A stretch of DNA of 5,101 nucleotides from Chitinophaga pinensis (GTDB taxonomy: Bacteria > Bacteroidota > Bacteroidia > UKL13-3). Shown here one piece after another: positions 1-5,101 of the stretch. Location: NCBI GenBank assembly GCA_945876985.1, contig CAMCQX010000148.1:1-5101 (forward strand), read 5' to 3'. The translations under genes were made by a program, and so were the position numbers. The first letter of the stretch is position 1, and each line of letters begins with the position of its first letter. A model generated the notes under the pieces. The model had not been told where the DNA came from and made no database searches. It saw only the letters and a program-made list of their open reading frames with translations.

Positions 1-845
1 GCTCCAACACCAACAAACATTTCTACAAAATCGGAACCTGAAAGAGAAAAGAAAGGAACTCCTGCTTCACCAGCAACAGCTTTTGCCAATAATGTTTTTC
101 CCGTTCCTGGCGATCCAATTAATAAAGCACCTTTGGGAATTTTTCCACCTAAAACAGTATATTTCTTAGGATTTTTTAGAAAATCTACAATTTCCATTAC
201 CTCTTCTTTGGCTTCGTCTAAGCCAGCTACGTCTTTAAAAGTAATGTTTACATTGCTTTCTTTGTCGAATAATTGCGCCCTACTTTTACCAATATTAAAT
301 ATTTGAGAACCTCCTCCACCTGCGCCACCGCTCATTCTACGAATCATAAAAAAAGTAAAACCAATTAACAATAATATAGGTAACCAGTTAACCAAAAAGT
401 TAGATGTTTCTCTGGTATTGGCATATTCAACAGGAATTTTCTCGTTTTGAGTAAATTCTTTTTGAACTTCATCTAAGTTCTTTTCAAAAGTGGTAACATC
501 ACCAATTTCAAAATAATACTGAGGGCCAACTTCACTAAAACTGCCTTGACTTTTAACGTCTTTGTATTTACTATTATTTAGTGAAGCTTTTTTAATATAA
601 ACTTCTGCTTTTTCTTTATTTACTACTATAATTTTATCTATGTCATGTGTTAAAACCATGTTGTTTCTAACATCGCTCCAAGTAGTTTTTTTAGCAAAAT
701 CGCGAGGCATAAAGTATAAGCCAATCATAACAATGGCTATTATTCCATAAATCCAATAAAAGTTGAATTTTGGTAAATTGGGTTTACGAGAATTTGGTTT
801 ATTTTCGTCTTGTGGTTTTAAATCATCTGAATTTATATTGGCCAT
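1..845 (-). CDS. ftsH: ATP-dependent zinc metalloprotease FtsH, N-terminal part (cut by window edge)
   Basis: FtsH is a hexameric inner-membrane AAA+ protease that extracts and degrades misfolded membrane proteins and selected soluble regulators. The gene starts with ATG at 845-843 and stays open for 281 codons to the window edge. The AAA+ remainder and the HEXXH zinc-protease domain lie outside. Visible parts: a polar cytoplasmic tail (residues 1-27), a first membrane segment (about 29-47, [17 protein letters not shown]), a periplasmic FtsH-extracellular domain (about 48-149), a second membrane segment (about 151-168), then a Gly-rich linker (GGAGGGG, 172-178). The AAA+ entry motif [13 protein letters not shown] is at 203-215, Walker A GSPGTGKT at 244-251, and the pore-loop region [11 protein letters not shown] at the end, where FVG is the substrate-gripping motif. 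Walker A has Ser where most FtsH have Pro (GPPGTGKT). An AAGGA-like ribosome site precedes the ATG. Identification is very secure. Confidence 0.97.
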   Translation of the reverse strand, partial: MANINSDDLKPQDENKPNSRKPNLPKFNFYWIYGIIAIVMIGLYFMPRDFAKKTTWSDVRNNMVLTHDIDKIIVVNKEKAEVYIKKASLNNSKYKDVKSQGSFSEVGPQYYFEIGDVTTFEKNLDEVQKEFTQNEKIPVEYANTRETSNFLVNWLPILLLIGFTFFMIRRMSGGAGGGGSQIFNIGKSRAQLFDKESNVNITFKDVAGLDEAKEEVMEIVDFLKNPKKYTVLGGKIPKGALLIGSPGTGKTLLAKAVAGEAGVPFFSLSGSDFVEMFVGVG

Positions 846-890
846 TTATATTCCTTTTTTTAATATTAAATTTATTGTGATATCTTTTTT

Positions 891-910
891 CAAAACTACA
901 AATAGTTTTG
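891..910. repeat. Perfect 8-bp inverted repeat overlapping the ftsH promoter
   Basis: CAAAACTA (891-898) and TAGTTTTG (903-910) are perfect reverse complements separated by four bases (CAAA). The left arm is the same octamer as the predicted -7 element of ftsH. No T-run follows the hairpin on either strand, so it does not look like an intrinsic terminator. It could be an operator or a chance AT-rich palindrome. Confidence 0.5.
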
Positions 911-921
911 AGCTAGCAAAA
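891..921 (-). promoter_or_regulatory. Predicted Bacteroidota-type promoter of ftsH
   Basis: On the minus strand, TTTG (920-917) is followed after 18 bases by TAGTTTTG (898-891). This fits the Bacteroidota primary sigma-factor pattern, TTG around -33 and TAnnTTTG around -7. Transcription would begin near 885, about 40 bases before the ftsH ATG at 845. This promoter would let ftsH be transcribed independently of the gene at 928-1422. The match is direct from sequence; activity is inferred. Confidence 0.6.
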
Positions 922-927
922 TGTATT

Positions 928-1422
928 TTAAACTGATTGTAATTTTGTTTTAGGGTAATACCAAGCATTTTCTAAAGGAATTATCCATTCCATTTCAAAC
1001 TGTTTTTTTGTAGTTACTTGATTGTTAAAGGCCTTTGAATTACCTAAATTTTGAGCAGCTAATTTAGCTAAAAATTCACTTTTAGTTAAACATGTTACTT
1101 CATTGTTTTCAAGCAATTGAACGCCCATTCTGTTCAATAAATTCAAATTGGTTTCAGAATCTATTTCTCTAATTAAATGTGTTAATTTATCAATTCCACA
1201 ACCACTAATTTCATGCACACTTTCATTGACCATAAACACTAAAAAGCAATTATACAAAACTGCAAATTCCGCTTGTAACTGATTTTGATGAGCGGTCCAA
1301 TTTTGAATAAATGGAATGGCTTTTTGATTTATAACTGCTAATTGTGAAGGGGAAATAATTTTATCGCTTGCATAAATCCAAACTTTGGCGTTTGGTGGCA
1401 TTTGGTTAAATTGATTAATCAT
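928..1422 (-). CDS. Conserved Bacteroidota protein of unknown function (164 aa)
   Basis: The function is unknown. From memory, the sequence pattern matches a family of about 160 residues found across Bacteroidota and often labelled 'ABC transporter ATPase'. That label is not supported here: there is no Walker A, Walker B or ABC signature. Recognisable blocks are VWIYASD (14-20), FIQNWTAHQNQLQAEF (38-53), SGCGID (73-78) and a C-terminal FNNQVTTKKQFEMEW (132-146) followed by IPLENAWYYP. There is no signal peptide or membrane segment, so it is probably a soluble cytoplasmic protein. Cysteines at 59, 75 and 111 show no metal-site spacing. The ATG at 1422 gives an N-terminus of the length I recall for the family. 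It ends 82 bases upstream of ftsH in the same direction with no terminator between, so readthrough into ftsH is possible. Confidence 0.88.
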   Translation of the reverse strand: MINQFNQMPPNAKVWIYASDKIISPSQLAVINQKAIPFIQNWTAHQNQLQAEFAVLYNCFLVFMVNESVHEISGCGIDKLTHLIREIDSETNLNLLNRMGVQLLENNEVTCLTKSEFLAKLAAQNLGNSKAFNNQVTTKKQFEMEWIIPLENAWYYPKTKLQSV

Positions 1423-1440
1423 TCAAAAAATTTGTTTTTG

Positions 1441-1448
1441 CAAACTTA
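1441..1448 (-). promoter_or_regulatory. Candidate -7 element for the 164-aa gene
   Basis: TAAGTTTG on the minus strand (1448-1441) matches TAnnTTTG exactly. Transcription would start near 1435, giving a leader of about 13 bases before the ATG at 1422. I see no TTG at the usual distance upstream; the nearest is too close. The match is therefore only half a promoter. Confidence 0.35.
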
Positions 1449-1496
1449 ACAAAAATCAATCCAATGACAGTATGTCTGAAAAAAAAGATTGCGTTG

Positions 1497-1605
1497 AGTC
1501 ATTCCGAGAGAAACTTCTTTGACTAAAAATATTTTTGAGCCTAACAAAAACCTATTGTAAAATTCAATGGTATAAGTTAACAAGGAAGATTCCTCCGGAA
1601 TGACT
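1497..1605. repeat. 109-bp MITE/REP-like element with TCATTCCG inverted ends
   Basis: The outer 25 bases on each side (1497-1521 and 1581-1605) are inverted copies, identical at 20 of 25 positions and perfect over the outermost ten (AGTCATTCCG). From recall, dispersed repeats of the form GTCATTCCG..AGGAATCT are common between genes in Bacteroidota genomes, and the right arm here reads exactly that way in reverse complement. The 59-bp interior is AT-rich, contains the palindrome AAAAATATTTTT (1524-1535), and cannot encode a transposase. No clear target-site duplication is seen. It is probably a non-autonomous or decayed element; how it moves is unknown. Confidence 0.65.
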
Positions 1606-1643
1606 GGATATTTTGCTTTTATCTAATTATTAGTAGTTTAATT

Positions 1644-1715
1644 AAAAACGTCATTGCGAGGAACGAAGCAATCTCTTTTCTTTGTGAGATTGCTTCACTG
1701 CGTTCGCAATGACGT
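1644..1715 (-). terminator. Probable kbl terminator formed by the palindromic repeat
   Basis: Read in the direction of kbl transcription, the hairpin at 1715-1648 starts 27 bases after the kbl stop codon. A run of five T residues (1648-1644) closes it, followed by AATTAAAC. A long stem followed by a U-tract is the form of a Rho-independent terminator. The stem is longer than a typical terminator, because it comes from the repeat element. Confidence 0.6.
1648..1715. repeat. 68-bp palindromic REP-like element (CGTCATTGCGAGG type)
   Basis: The left arm (1648-1675) and right arm (1686-1715) are near-perfect reverse complements around a 10-base loop (1676-1685). The outer 12 bases (ACGTCATTGCGA) and the inner 10 (AAGCAATCTC) pair without mismatch, with a short irregular stretch between them. 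From recall, GTCATTGCGAGGAACGAAGC-type palindromes are dispersed in many bacterial genomes, including Bacteroidota. The AT-rich pentamer TAAAA occurs at 1643-1647 and 1717-1721, which might be a target duplication but could easily be chance. Confidence 0.75.
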
Positions 1716-1741
1716 GTAAAATGAAATTTTTTATAAAAAAA

Positions 1742-2932
1742 CTATTTTATTACTCCCAACTCTTTACCAACTTTGGTAAATGCTGCAATTGCTTTATCTA
1801 AATGTTCTTTATCATGTCCTGCCGACATTTGAACTCTTATTCTTGCTTGGCCTTTTGGAACTACAGGAAAATAAAAACCAATTACATAAATTCCTTCTTC
1901 TAATAATTTTGATGCAAAATCTTGCGATAGTTTTGCATCATAAAGCATAATAGGAATAATGGCATGTTCACCTGGTTTTACATCAAAACCAGCAGCTTCT
2001 ATATGTGTTCTAAAGTACTTGGCATTTTCCCATAATTTATCGCGCAATGCAGTAGTTTTGGTAATCATATCAAGCACTGCAATACTAGCTCCAACTATAC
2101 TTGGTGCTAAAGTATTACTAAACAAATAAGGGCGAGAACGTTGGCGAAGCATGTCAATAATTTCTTTTCTACCACTTGTAAATCCGCCACTAGCACCGCC
2201 TAACGCTTTTCCTAAAGTTCCCGTTATAATATCTATTTTTCCTAACACACCACAATGCTCATGAACACCACGACCAGTTTTACCCATGAATCCGCTTGAA
2301 TGACATTCGTCAATCATAATTAATGCTTCATATTTATCGGCTAGTTCCACTATTTTATCAAGCTGCGCAATGGTTCCGTCCATACTAAAAACGCTGTCGG
2401 TAACTATAATTCTGTTTCTGCAATGTTTTGCTTCTTGTAACTTAGCTTCTAAATCGGTCATGTTATTGTTTTCATACCTGAAACGTTCCGCTTTACACAA
2501 ACGAACACCATCAATGATACTTGCATGATTTAAAGAATCGCTAATAATTGCGTCTTTCTCATTGAACAAAGGTTCAAAAACACCACCATTTGCATCAAAA
2601 GCAGCTGCGTATAAAATGGTATCTTCCGTTCCTAAAAACGCTGATATTTTTTCTTCTAAAGTTTTATGAATATCCTGGGTACCGCAAATAAATCTTACGC
2701 TACTCAATCCAAAACCATGGGTGTCTATTGCATCTTTAGCAGCTTGTAAAACCAATGGATGGCTCGATAATCCCAAGTAATTATTGGCACAAAAATTCAA
2801 TACTTTAGCACCTGTATTTACTGTAATTTCTGCAGCTTGTGGGCTAGTAATAATTCTTTCGCGTTTGTATAATCCAGCTTCTTCTATTTCTTTTAGTTCG
2901 GCTTGTAAAATTGGTTGCAATGTTTTGTACAT
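1742..2932 (-). CDS. kbl: Glycine C-acetyltransferase (2-amino-3-ketobutyrate CoA ligase)
   Basis: This PLP enzyme cleaves 2-amino-3-ketobutyrate with CoA to glycine and acetyl-CoA, the second step of threonine breakdown after threonine dehydrogenase. It is cytosolic and usually a dimer. The 396 residues align end to end with E. coli Kbl (398 aa), including [14 protein letters not shown] (25-38), [10 protein letters not shown] (46-55), [10 protein letters not shown] (78-87), [14 protein letters not shown] (135-148), [15 protein letters not shown] (263-277) and [10 protein letters not shown] (357-366). The PLP-binding lysine is K242 in [14 protein letters not shown]136 should stack on the cofactor, and D208 and H211 (IDECHSSG) are the expected cofactor contacts. 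Related alpha-oxoamine synthases (BioF, Spt) are less likely because of the whole-length Kbl match. No threonine dehydrogenase lies in the window. Terminators on both sides suggest a monocistronic unit. Confidence 0.96.
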   Translation of the reverse strand: MYKTLQPILQAELKEIEEAGLYKRERIITSPQAAEITVNTGAKVLNFCANNYLGLSSHPLVLQAAKDAIDTHGFGLSSVRFICGTQDIHKTLEEKISAFLGTEDTILYAAAFDANGGVFEPLFNEKDAIISDSLNHASIIDGVRLCKAERFRYENNNMTDLEAKLQEAKHCRNRIIVTDSVFSMDGTIAQLDKIVELADKYEALIMIDECHSSGFMGKTGRGVHEHCGVLGKIDIITGTLGKALGGASGGFTSGRKEIIDMLRQRSRPYLFSNTLAPSIVGASIAVLDMITKTTALRDKLWENAKYFRTHIEAAGFDVKPGEHAIIPIMLYDAKLSQDFASKLLEEGIYVIGFYFPVVPKGQARIRVQMSAGHDKEHLDKAIAAFTKVGKELGVIK

Positions 2933-2951
2933 AATTCTTTTATATTTTGTG

Positions 2952-2978
2952 CAAATAAAACAGAAATTACTTATACAA
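2952..2978 (-). promoter_or_regulatory. Candidate kbl promoter
   Basis: On the minus strand, TTG (2978-2976) is followed after 16 bases by TTTATTTG (2959-2952), one mismatch from TAnnTTTG. The start would fall near 2945, leaving about 13 bases of leader. The ribosome-binding region before ATG at 2932 is A-rich (AAAAGAATT), with no strong Shine-Dalgarno. The spacing is slightly short and the -7 box imperfect. Since a terminator lies just upstream (3023-3056), kbl needs a promoter in this stretch, and this is the best match I see. Confidence 0.4.
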
Positions 2979-3015
2979 TATCATGTTTAATTTTTATCAC
3001 TTAATTGAAAAGCTT

Positions 3016-3056
3016 TTAAATAAAAAATCCCTGCTGTTTTTCAAGCAAGGATTTTT
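3016..3056 (-). terminator. Intrinsic terminator downstream of the sigma-54 regulator gene
   Basis: AAAAATCCCTGCT (3023-3035) and AGCAAGGATTTTT (3044-3056) form a 13-bp stem around an 8-base loop. The single non-Watson-Crick position is a G-U pair on the minus-strand RNA but a C-A mismatch on the plus-strand RNA, so it is stronger for minus-strand transcripts. A T-rich tail follows on the minus strand. It lies about 107 bases after the regulator stop codon and separates that gene from kbl. Confidence 0.85.
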
Positions 3057-3072
3057 AATATATATATAAAAT

Positions 3073-3110
3073 GCCCCCACATCGGGCTCGTTAATTGTGG
3101 CGTGTTTGGG
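3073..3110. other. GC-rich island with competing hairpins
   Basis: These 38 bases contain 23 G or C (about 60%) inside otherwise very AT-rich intergenic DNA. Two folds exclude each other: GCCC (3073-3076) with GGGC (3084-3087), or CCACA (3077-3081) with TGTGG (3096-3100), the latter extendable by CCC (3074-3076) with GGG (3108-3110). I do not recognise it as a tRNA, known riboswitch or insertion-sequence end. It would be transcribed as part of the 3' region of the regulator mRNA. Confidence 0.4.
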
Positions 3111-3137
3111 AGTTGAAAAAATATTATTTTATCAACT
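3111..3137. repeat. 27-bp near-perfect palindrome after the regulator gene
   Basis: AGTTGA (3111-3116) pairs with TCAACT (3132-3137), and AAAAT (3118-3122) with ATTTT (3126-3130), around a 3-base loop. One A-A mismatch (3117/3131) gives 11 pairs of 12. No T-run follows on the minus strand, because the GC-rich island begins immediately. It is therefore not a terminator by itself. It could stabilise the 3' end of the regulator mRNA or be a protein-binding palindrome. Confidence 0.45.
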
Positions 3138-3162
3138 ATTATTAATGTTCAGTTGGTTTTTA

Positions 3163-4530
3163 TTAATCAATATACTCGCCACGTTTGAGCGTATATTTTT
3201 CAATTTTGTTGTACAAATGACTTCTTTGAATATCAATTTCCAAAGCAGTTTTTGCCACATTCCAACCGTTTTTCTTTAATTTTTCTTCTATAAAAATGCG
3301 TTCTACGTATTCTTTAAAATCTTGCAAAGCGCTAAATCTTTCATAAATGTTTTTCTCTTCTTCGCGTGCACTCAATGGGCTTGCAAATTTCTTCACATCT
3401 TCCACTGTAATGCGTTGTTGGCCTAATATTACCAAGCGTTCTACCACATTGCGCAGCTCACGAATATTTCCATAATAATCCAATTTTTTAAGTTCATCTA
3501 AGGCTTGTGGTAAAAACATTTTTTTAGGAAAATTATTGTCTTCACACACTTCTTTTATAAACTTTTCGGCCAAAATTGGAATGTCATCTTTTCTATCATT
3601 TAATGAAGGCACGTGAATTAAAATAACGCTTAAACGGTGGTATAAATCCATTCTAAAATTACCTTTTTCTATTTCTTGCAATAAATTTTTATTGGTTGCA
3701 GCTACAACTCGCACATCTACTTCAATGTCTTTGTCGCCACCCACTCGGGTAATTTTTCCTTCTTGCAAAGCACGTAAAACTTTGGCTTGAGCGGCTAAAC
3801 TCATGTCGCCAATTTCGTCTAAAAATAATGTTCCGCCATTGGCTTGTTCAAATTTTCCTATGCGTTGTTTGATGGCCGAAGTAAAAGCACCTTTTTCATG
3901 TCCGAATAATTCCGATTCTATTAAATCGGTTGGTATGGCTGCGCAATTAACTTCTACCAATTGGTTATTATTTCTGTTACTTTTTTCGTGTAACCAAAGT
4001 GCCACCAATTCCTTTCCAGTTCCATTTTCGCCAGTAACTAAAACCCTTGCATCGGTAGGAGCCACTTTTTCAATGGTGCTCATAATGTTTTGAATAGCTG
4101 GGCTATCGCCAATCATTTCGCGGGTTTTGGTAACTTTTCTGCGTAAAACTTTTGTTTCAACCGTTAACGATTTTTTATCAATTGCATTGCGAAGTGTAAT
4201 CAATAAACGATTCAAATCAGGTGGTTTTGAAATAAAATCATAGGCACCTTTTTTGGTAGCTTCTACCGCAGTTTCAATGGTTCCATTTCCCGAAATCATA
4301 ATAAAAGGAATGTCATCATCTATTTCTTGTGCACGGGTTAATACTTCAATGCCATCCATTTTTGGCATTTTTATATCGCATAAAACGGCAGCATATTCAC
4401 CAACTTCAAGTTTCTCTAAACCCTCTTCACCATTAGCTGCTTCGTCTACTTGGTAGCTTTCATATTCTAATATTTCGCGTAGGGTATTGCGAATGGCTTT
4501 TTCATCGTCAATAATTAAAATTTTGCTCAT
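3163..4530 (-). CDS. Sigma-54-dependent NtrC-family response regulator
   Basis: A cytoplasmic two-component regulator that, once phosphorylated, should use ATP hydrolysis to open promoters held by sigma-54 RNA polymerase. The receiver domain (about 1-118) has the acidic pair D8/D9, phospho-acceptor D52 in CDIKMP, S80 and K102 (SKPP). The AAA+ domain (about 140-368) has Walker A GENGTGKE (167-174), sigma-54 contact loop GAFTSA (214-219), Walker B TLFLDEIGD (234-242), sensor-I ATN (278-280), arginines R293 and R299 (FRMDLYHR), and sensor-II GNIRELRN (354-361). A Fis-type helix-turn-helix covers about 400-450 (NVAKTALEIDIQRSHLYNKI). The 455-aa length is typical of NtrC-type regulators. Oddities are Ser for the second Gly of GAFTGA, and YYGN in place of the common WPGN before sensor II. 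No histidine kinase is adjacent, so the signal and targets are unknown. I see neither a clear TAnnTTTG nor a -24/-12 promoter upstream of the ATG. Confidence 0.95.
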   Translation of the reverse strand: MSKILIIDDEKAIRNTLREILEYESYQVDEAANGEEGLEKLEVGEYAAVLCDIKMPKMDGIEVLTRAQEIDDDIPFIMISGNGTIETAVEATKKGAYDFISKPPDLNRLLITLRNAIDKKSLTVETKVLRRKVTKTREMIGDSPAIQNIMSTIEKVAPTDARVLVTGENGTGKELVALWLHEKSNRNNNQLVEVNCAAIPTDLIESELFGHEKGAFTSAIKQRIGKFEQANGGTLFLDEIGDMSLAAQAKVLRALQEGKITRVGGDKDIEVDVRVVAATNKNLLQEIEKGNFRMDLYHRLSVILIHVPSLNDRKDDIPILAEKFIKEVCEDNNFPKKMFLPQALDELKKLDYYGNIRELRNVVERLVILGQQRITVEDVKKFASPLSAREEEKNIYERFSALQDFKEYVERIFIEEKLKKNGWNVAKTALEIDIQRSHLYNKIEKYTLKRGEYID

Positions 4531-4537
4531 TTTGTTT

Positions 4538-4547
4538 CAATTAATTG
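4538..4547. repeat. 10-bp palindrome just upstream of the regulator start codon
   Basis: CAATTAATTG is a perfect 10-bp palindrome lying 8-17 bases before the ATG of the sigma-54 regulator. It could be a regulatory half-site arrangement near the translation start, but short AT-rich palindromes are common in such DNA. Confidence 0.25.
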
Positions 4548-4670
4548 GGTGCAATGTGAGCATTTTATTAGACACTAAAAAGGGTGTTGATATTTGGTTG
4601 ATTTATTTAGGAAATGGAAATGAATTTGATTGGTAAGCGTTGATGCGTTTACTAAATTTGATTGTACTAT

Positions 4671-4730
4671 AAAAAAACATGCAATAGCAGTGAATTATTT
4701 ATTTTTAATTAACTCATCACCGCTTGCTAT
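4671..4730 (-). terminator. Probable terminator of the small membrane-protein gene
   Basis: Read on the minus strand, ATAGCA (4730-4725) pairs with TGCTAT (4689-4684), with additional GTG/CAC and ATTA/TAAT pairing inside an imperfect, bulged stem. A run of seven T residues (4677-4671) follows six bases after the stem. It begins 33 bases downstream of the stop codon of the gene at 4763. The stem has interruptions, so this is less certain than the terminator at 3023-3056. Confidence 0.5.
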
Positions 4731-4762
4731 AACAAGTGAATGAAAAACTACCTTTTAAAAAT

Positions 4763-5101
4763 TTACTTAGCTTTTTCTTTTTTTATAAATTGTAGTTGTT
4801 CTTGTTTTAGAATTCTACCGGCATTTGCGAGTCTATTGGCAGCGGTAAAATTTAAAATAATACCCACCATTTGAAGTCCTAGTGAGCCGATAGTTAATGA
4901 CTGGTCTGGCTTTATTCTACCTAAATTTATTGCTAAAAGCGCTGCACCAATTAAACTAAAACCCTCTGCCATAAAGAAATTATTACCTGCACTTTTTAAA
5001 TAATCGCCAGCATTTTCTCGATTAGAATATATTTCTTCTGATTCATTTTTAGTTGCTGTCAATTGAATATTTTTAGCCGTATCTTTATCTAGAGATATGA
5101 T
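4763..5101 (-). CDS. Small two-helix membrane protein, unidentified, 5' end beyond window
   Basis: I do not recognise the family. The frame is open from the window edge to a TAA at 4765-4763, giving at least 112 residues. A TTG at 5062 could serve as a start for 99 residues, but there is no stop upstream of it and no ribosome site before it. The 13 upstream codons read as ordinary protein (IISLDKDTAKNIQ), so the true start is probably outside. Counting from that TTG, two hydrophobic stretches (about 29-47 and 55-73) flank a short loop, GRIKPDQS, forming a helical hairpin. A polar, Lys-rich tail (QEQLQFIKKEKAK) ends the protein. The layout of a polar segment, GDYLKSAGNN, two glycine-containing helices and ANAGRIL resembles small Bacteroidota membrane proteins of unknown role. 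Homologues often carry a signal peptide, which cannot be checked here. Confidence 0.75.
   Translation of the reverse strand: MISLDKDTAKNIQLTATKNESEEIYSNRENAGDYLKSAGNNFFMAEGFSLIGAALLAINLGRIKPDQSLTIGSLGLQMVGIILNFTAANRLANAGRILKQEQLQFIKKEKAK

Larger units (their letters stand above)
1423..1741. other. 319-bp intergenic region filled by two palindromic repeats
   Basis: There is no plausible gene on either strand between the 164-aa protein gene and kbl. The region holds a -7-like octamer close to the left gene, a 109-bp inverted-repeat element (1497-1605), a 42-bp AT-rich spacer, and a compact 68-bp hairpin element (1648-1715). The last 26 bases before the kbl stop codon are A/T-rich without visible structure. 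Confidence 0.8.

Noticed and set aside
891..910. Intrinsic terminator after the 164-aa gene
   Set aside because: The hairpin is weak (A/T-rich, 8 bp), and on the minus strand it is followed by A residues rather than T residues. A promoter-overlapping palindrome fits better.
928..1422. ABC transporter ATPase
   Set aside because: The protein has no Walker A, Walker B or LSGGQ motif and is only 164 residues long.
1497..1715. CRISPR array
   Set aside because: The repeats are two different inverted-repeat elements, not regularly spaced direct repeats, and no cas gene is present.
2784..2990. 68-codon plus-strand open frame
   Set aside because: It lies mostly antisense to the 5' end of kbl, which is strongly supported, and has no ribosome site or recognisable protein pattern.
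3073..3120. tRNA-like or attC-like segment
   Set aside because: The GC-rich segment lacks a TpsiC consensus, an acceptor stem and an anticodon arm in order, and no integrase or cassette array is nearby.
3097..3279. 60-codon plus-strand open frame
   Set aside because: It overlaps the regulator 3' end on the opposite strand and runs through the palindrome and GC-rich island. The translation is Phe/Leu-rich and typical of antisense AT-rich DNA.
3803..4456. Two plus-strand open frames (3803-4093 and 4253-4456)
   Set aside because: Both are fully antisense to the conserved AAA+ and receiver domains of the regulator and show no protein family features.
4572..4587. Small hairpin ACACT/GGTGT upstream of the regulator gene
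   Set aside because: Only five pairs including a wobble, with no T-run and no evident relation to a promoter. Chance is sufficient.
4531..4620. Sigma-54 (-24/-12) promoter for autoregulation of the regulator gene
   Set aside because: A TTGCA occurs on the minus strand near 4555, but no GG lies at the required distance upstream.

Overview
The window looks like chromosomal DNA from an AT-rich member of the Bacteroidota (Flavobacteriia or Sphingobacteriia-like). Three things point there: protein sequences that look Bacteroidota-like, TAnnTTTG-type -7 promoter elements in place of TATAAT, and start regions with weak or no Shine-Dalgarno sequence. All five supported genes lie on the minus strand, so the region is transcribed from high to low coordinates. 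Two genes are cut by the window edges.

From right to left in transcription order: (1) 4763-5101 is the 3' part of an unidentified small protein with two predicted membrane segments. Its frame stays open to the window edge. It is followed by a probable terminator. (2) 3163-4530 is a complete NtrC-type response regulator (receiver, sigma-54 AAA+ and Fis-type HTH domains) with GAFTSA in place of GAFTGA. A structured, locally GC-rich 3' region and a clear intrinsic terminator follow it. (3) 1742-2932 is kbl, glycine C-acetyltransferase of threonine catabolism, which appears to be a single-gene unit. (4) 1423-1741 is a 319-bp intergenic region holding two different palindromic repeats of the dispersed REP/MITE-like kind. 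The one nearer kbl can double as its terminator. (5) 928-1422 is a conserved Bacteroidota protein of unknown function. (6) 1-845 is the N-terminal 281 residues of the membrane protease FtsH, with its own well-formed promoter inside a perfect inverted repeat.

The genes do not form an obvious pathway. FtsH is membrane protein quality control, Kbl is amino-acid catabolism, and the regulator has no histidine kinase beside it. Terminators or promoters separate most of them, so they look like independent housekeeping units. I see no CRISPR array, complete insertion sequence, tRNA, rRNA, phage gene or defence system. The most interesting non-coding content is the paired palindromic repeats and the structured segment at 3023-3137. 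I found no convincing new multi-gene system.
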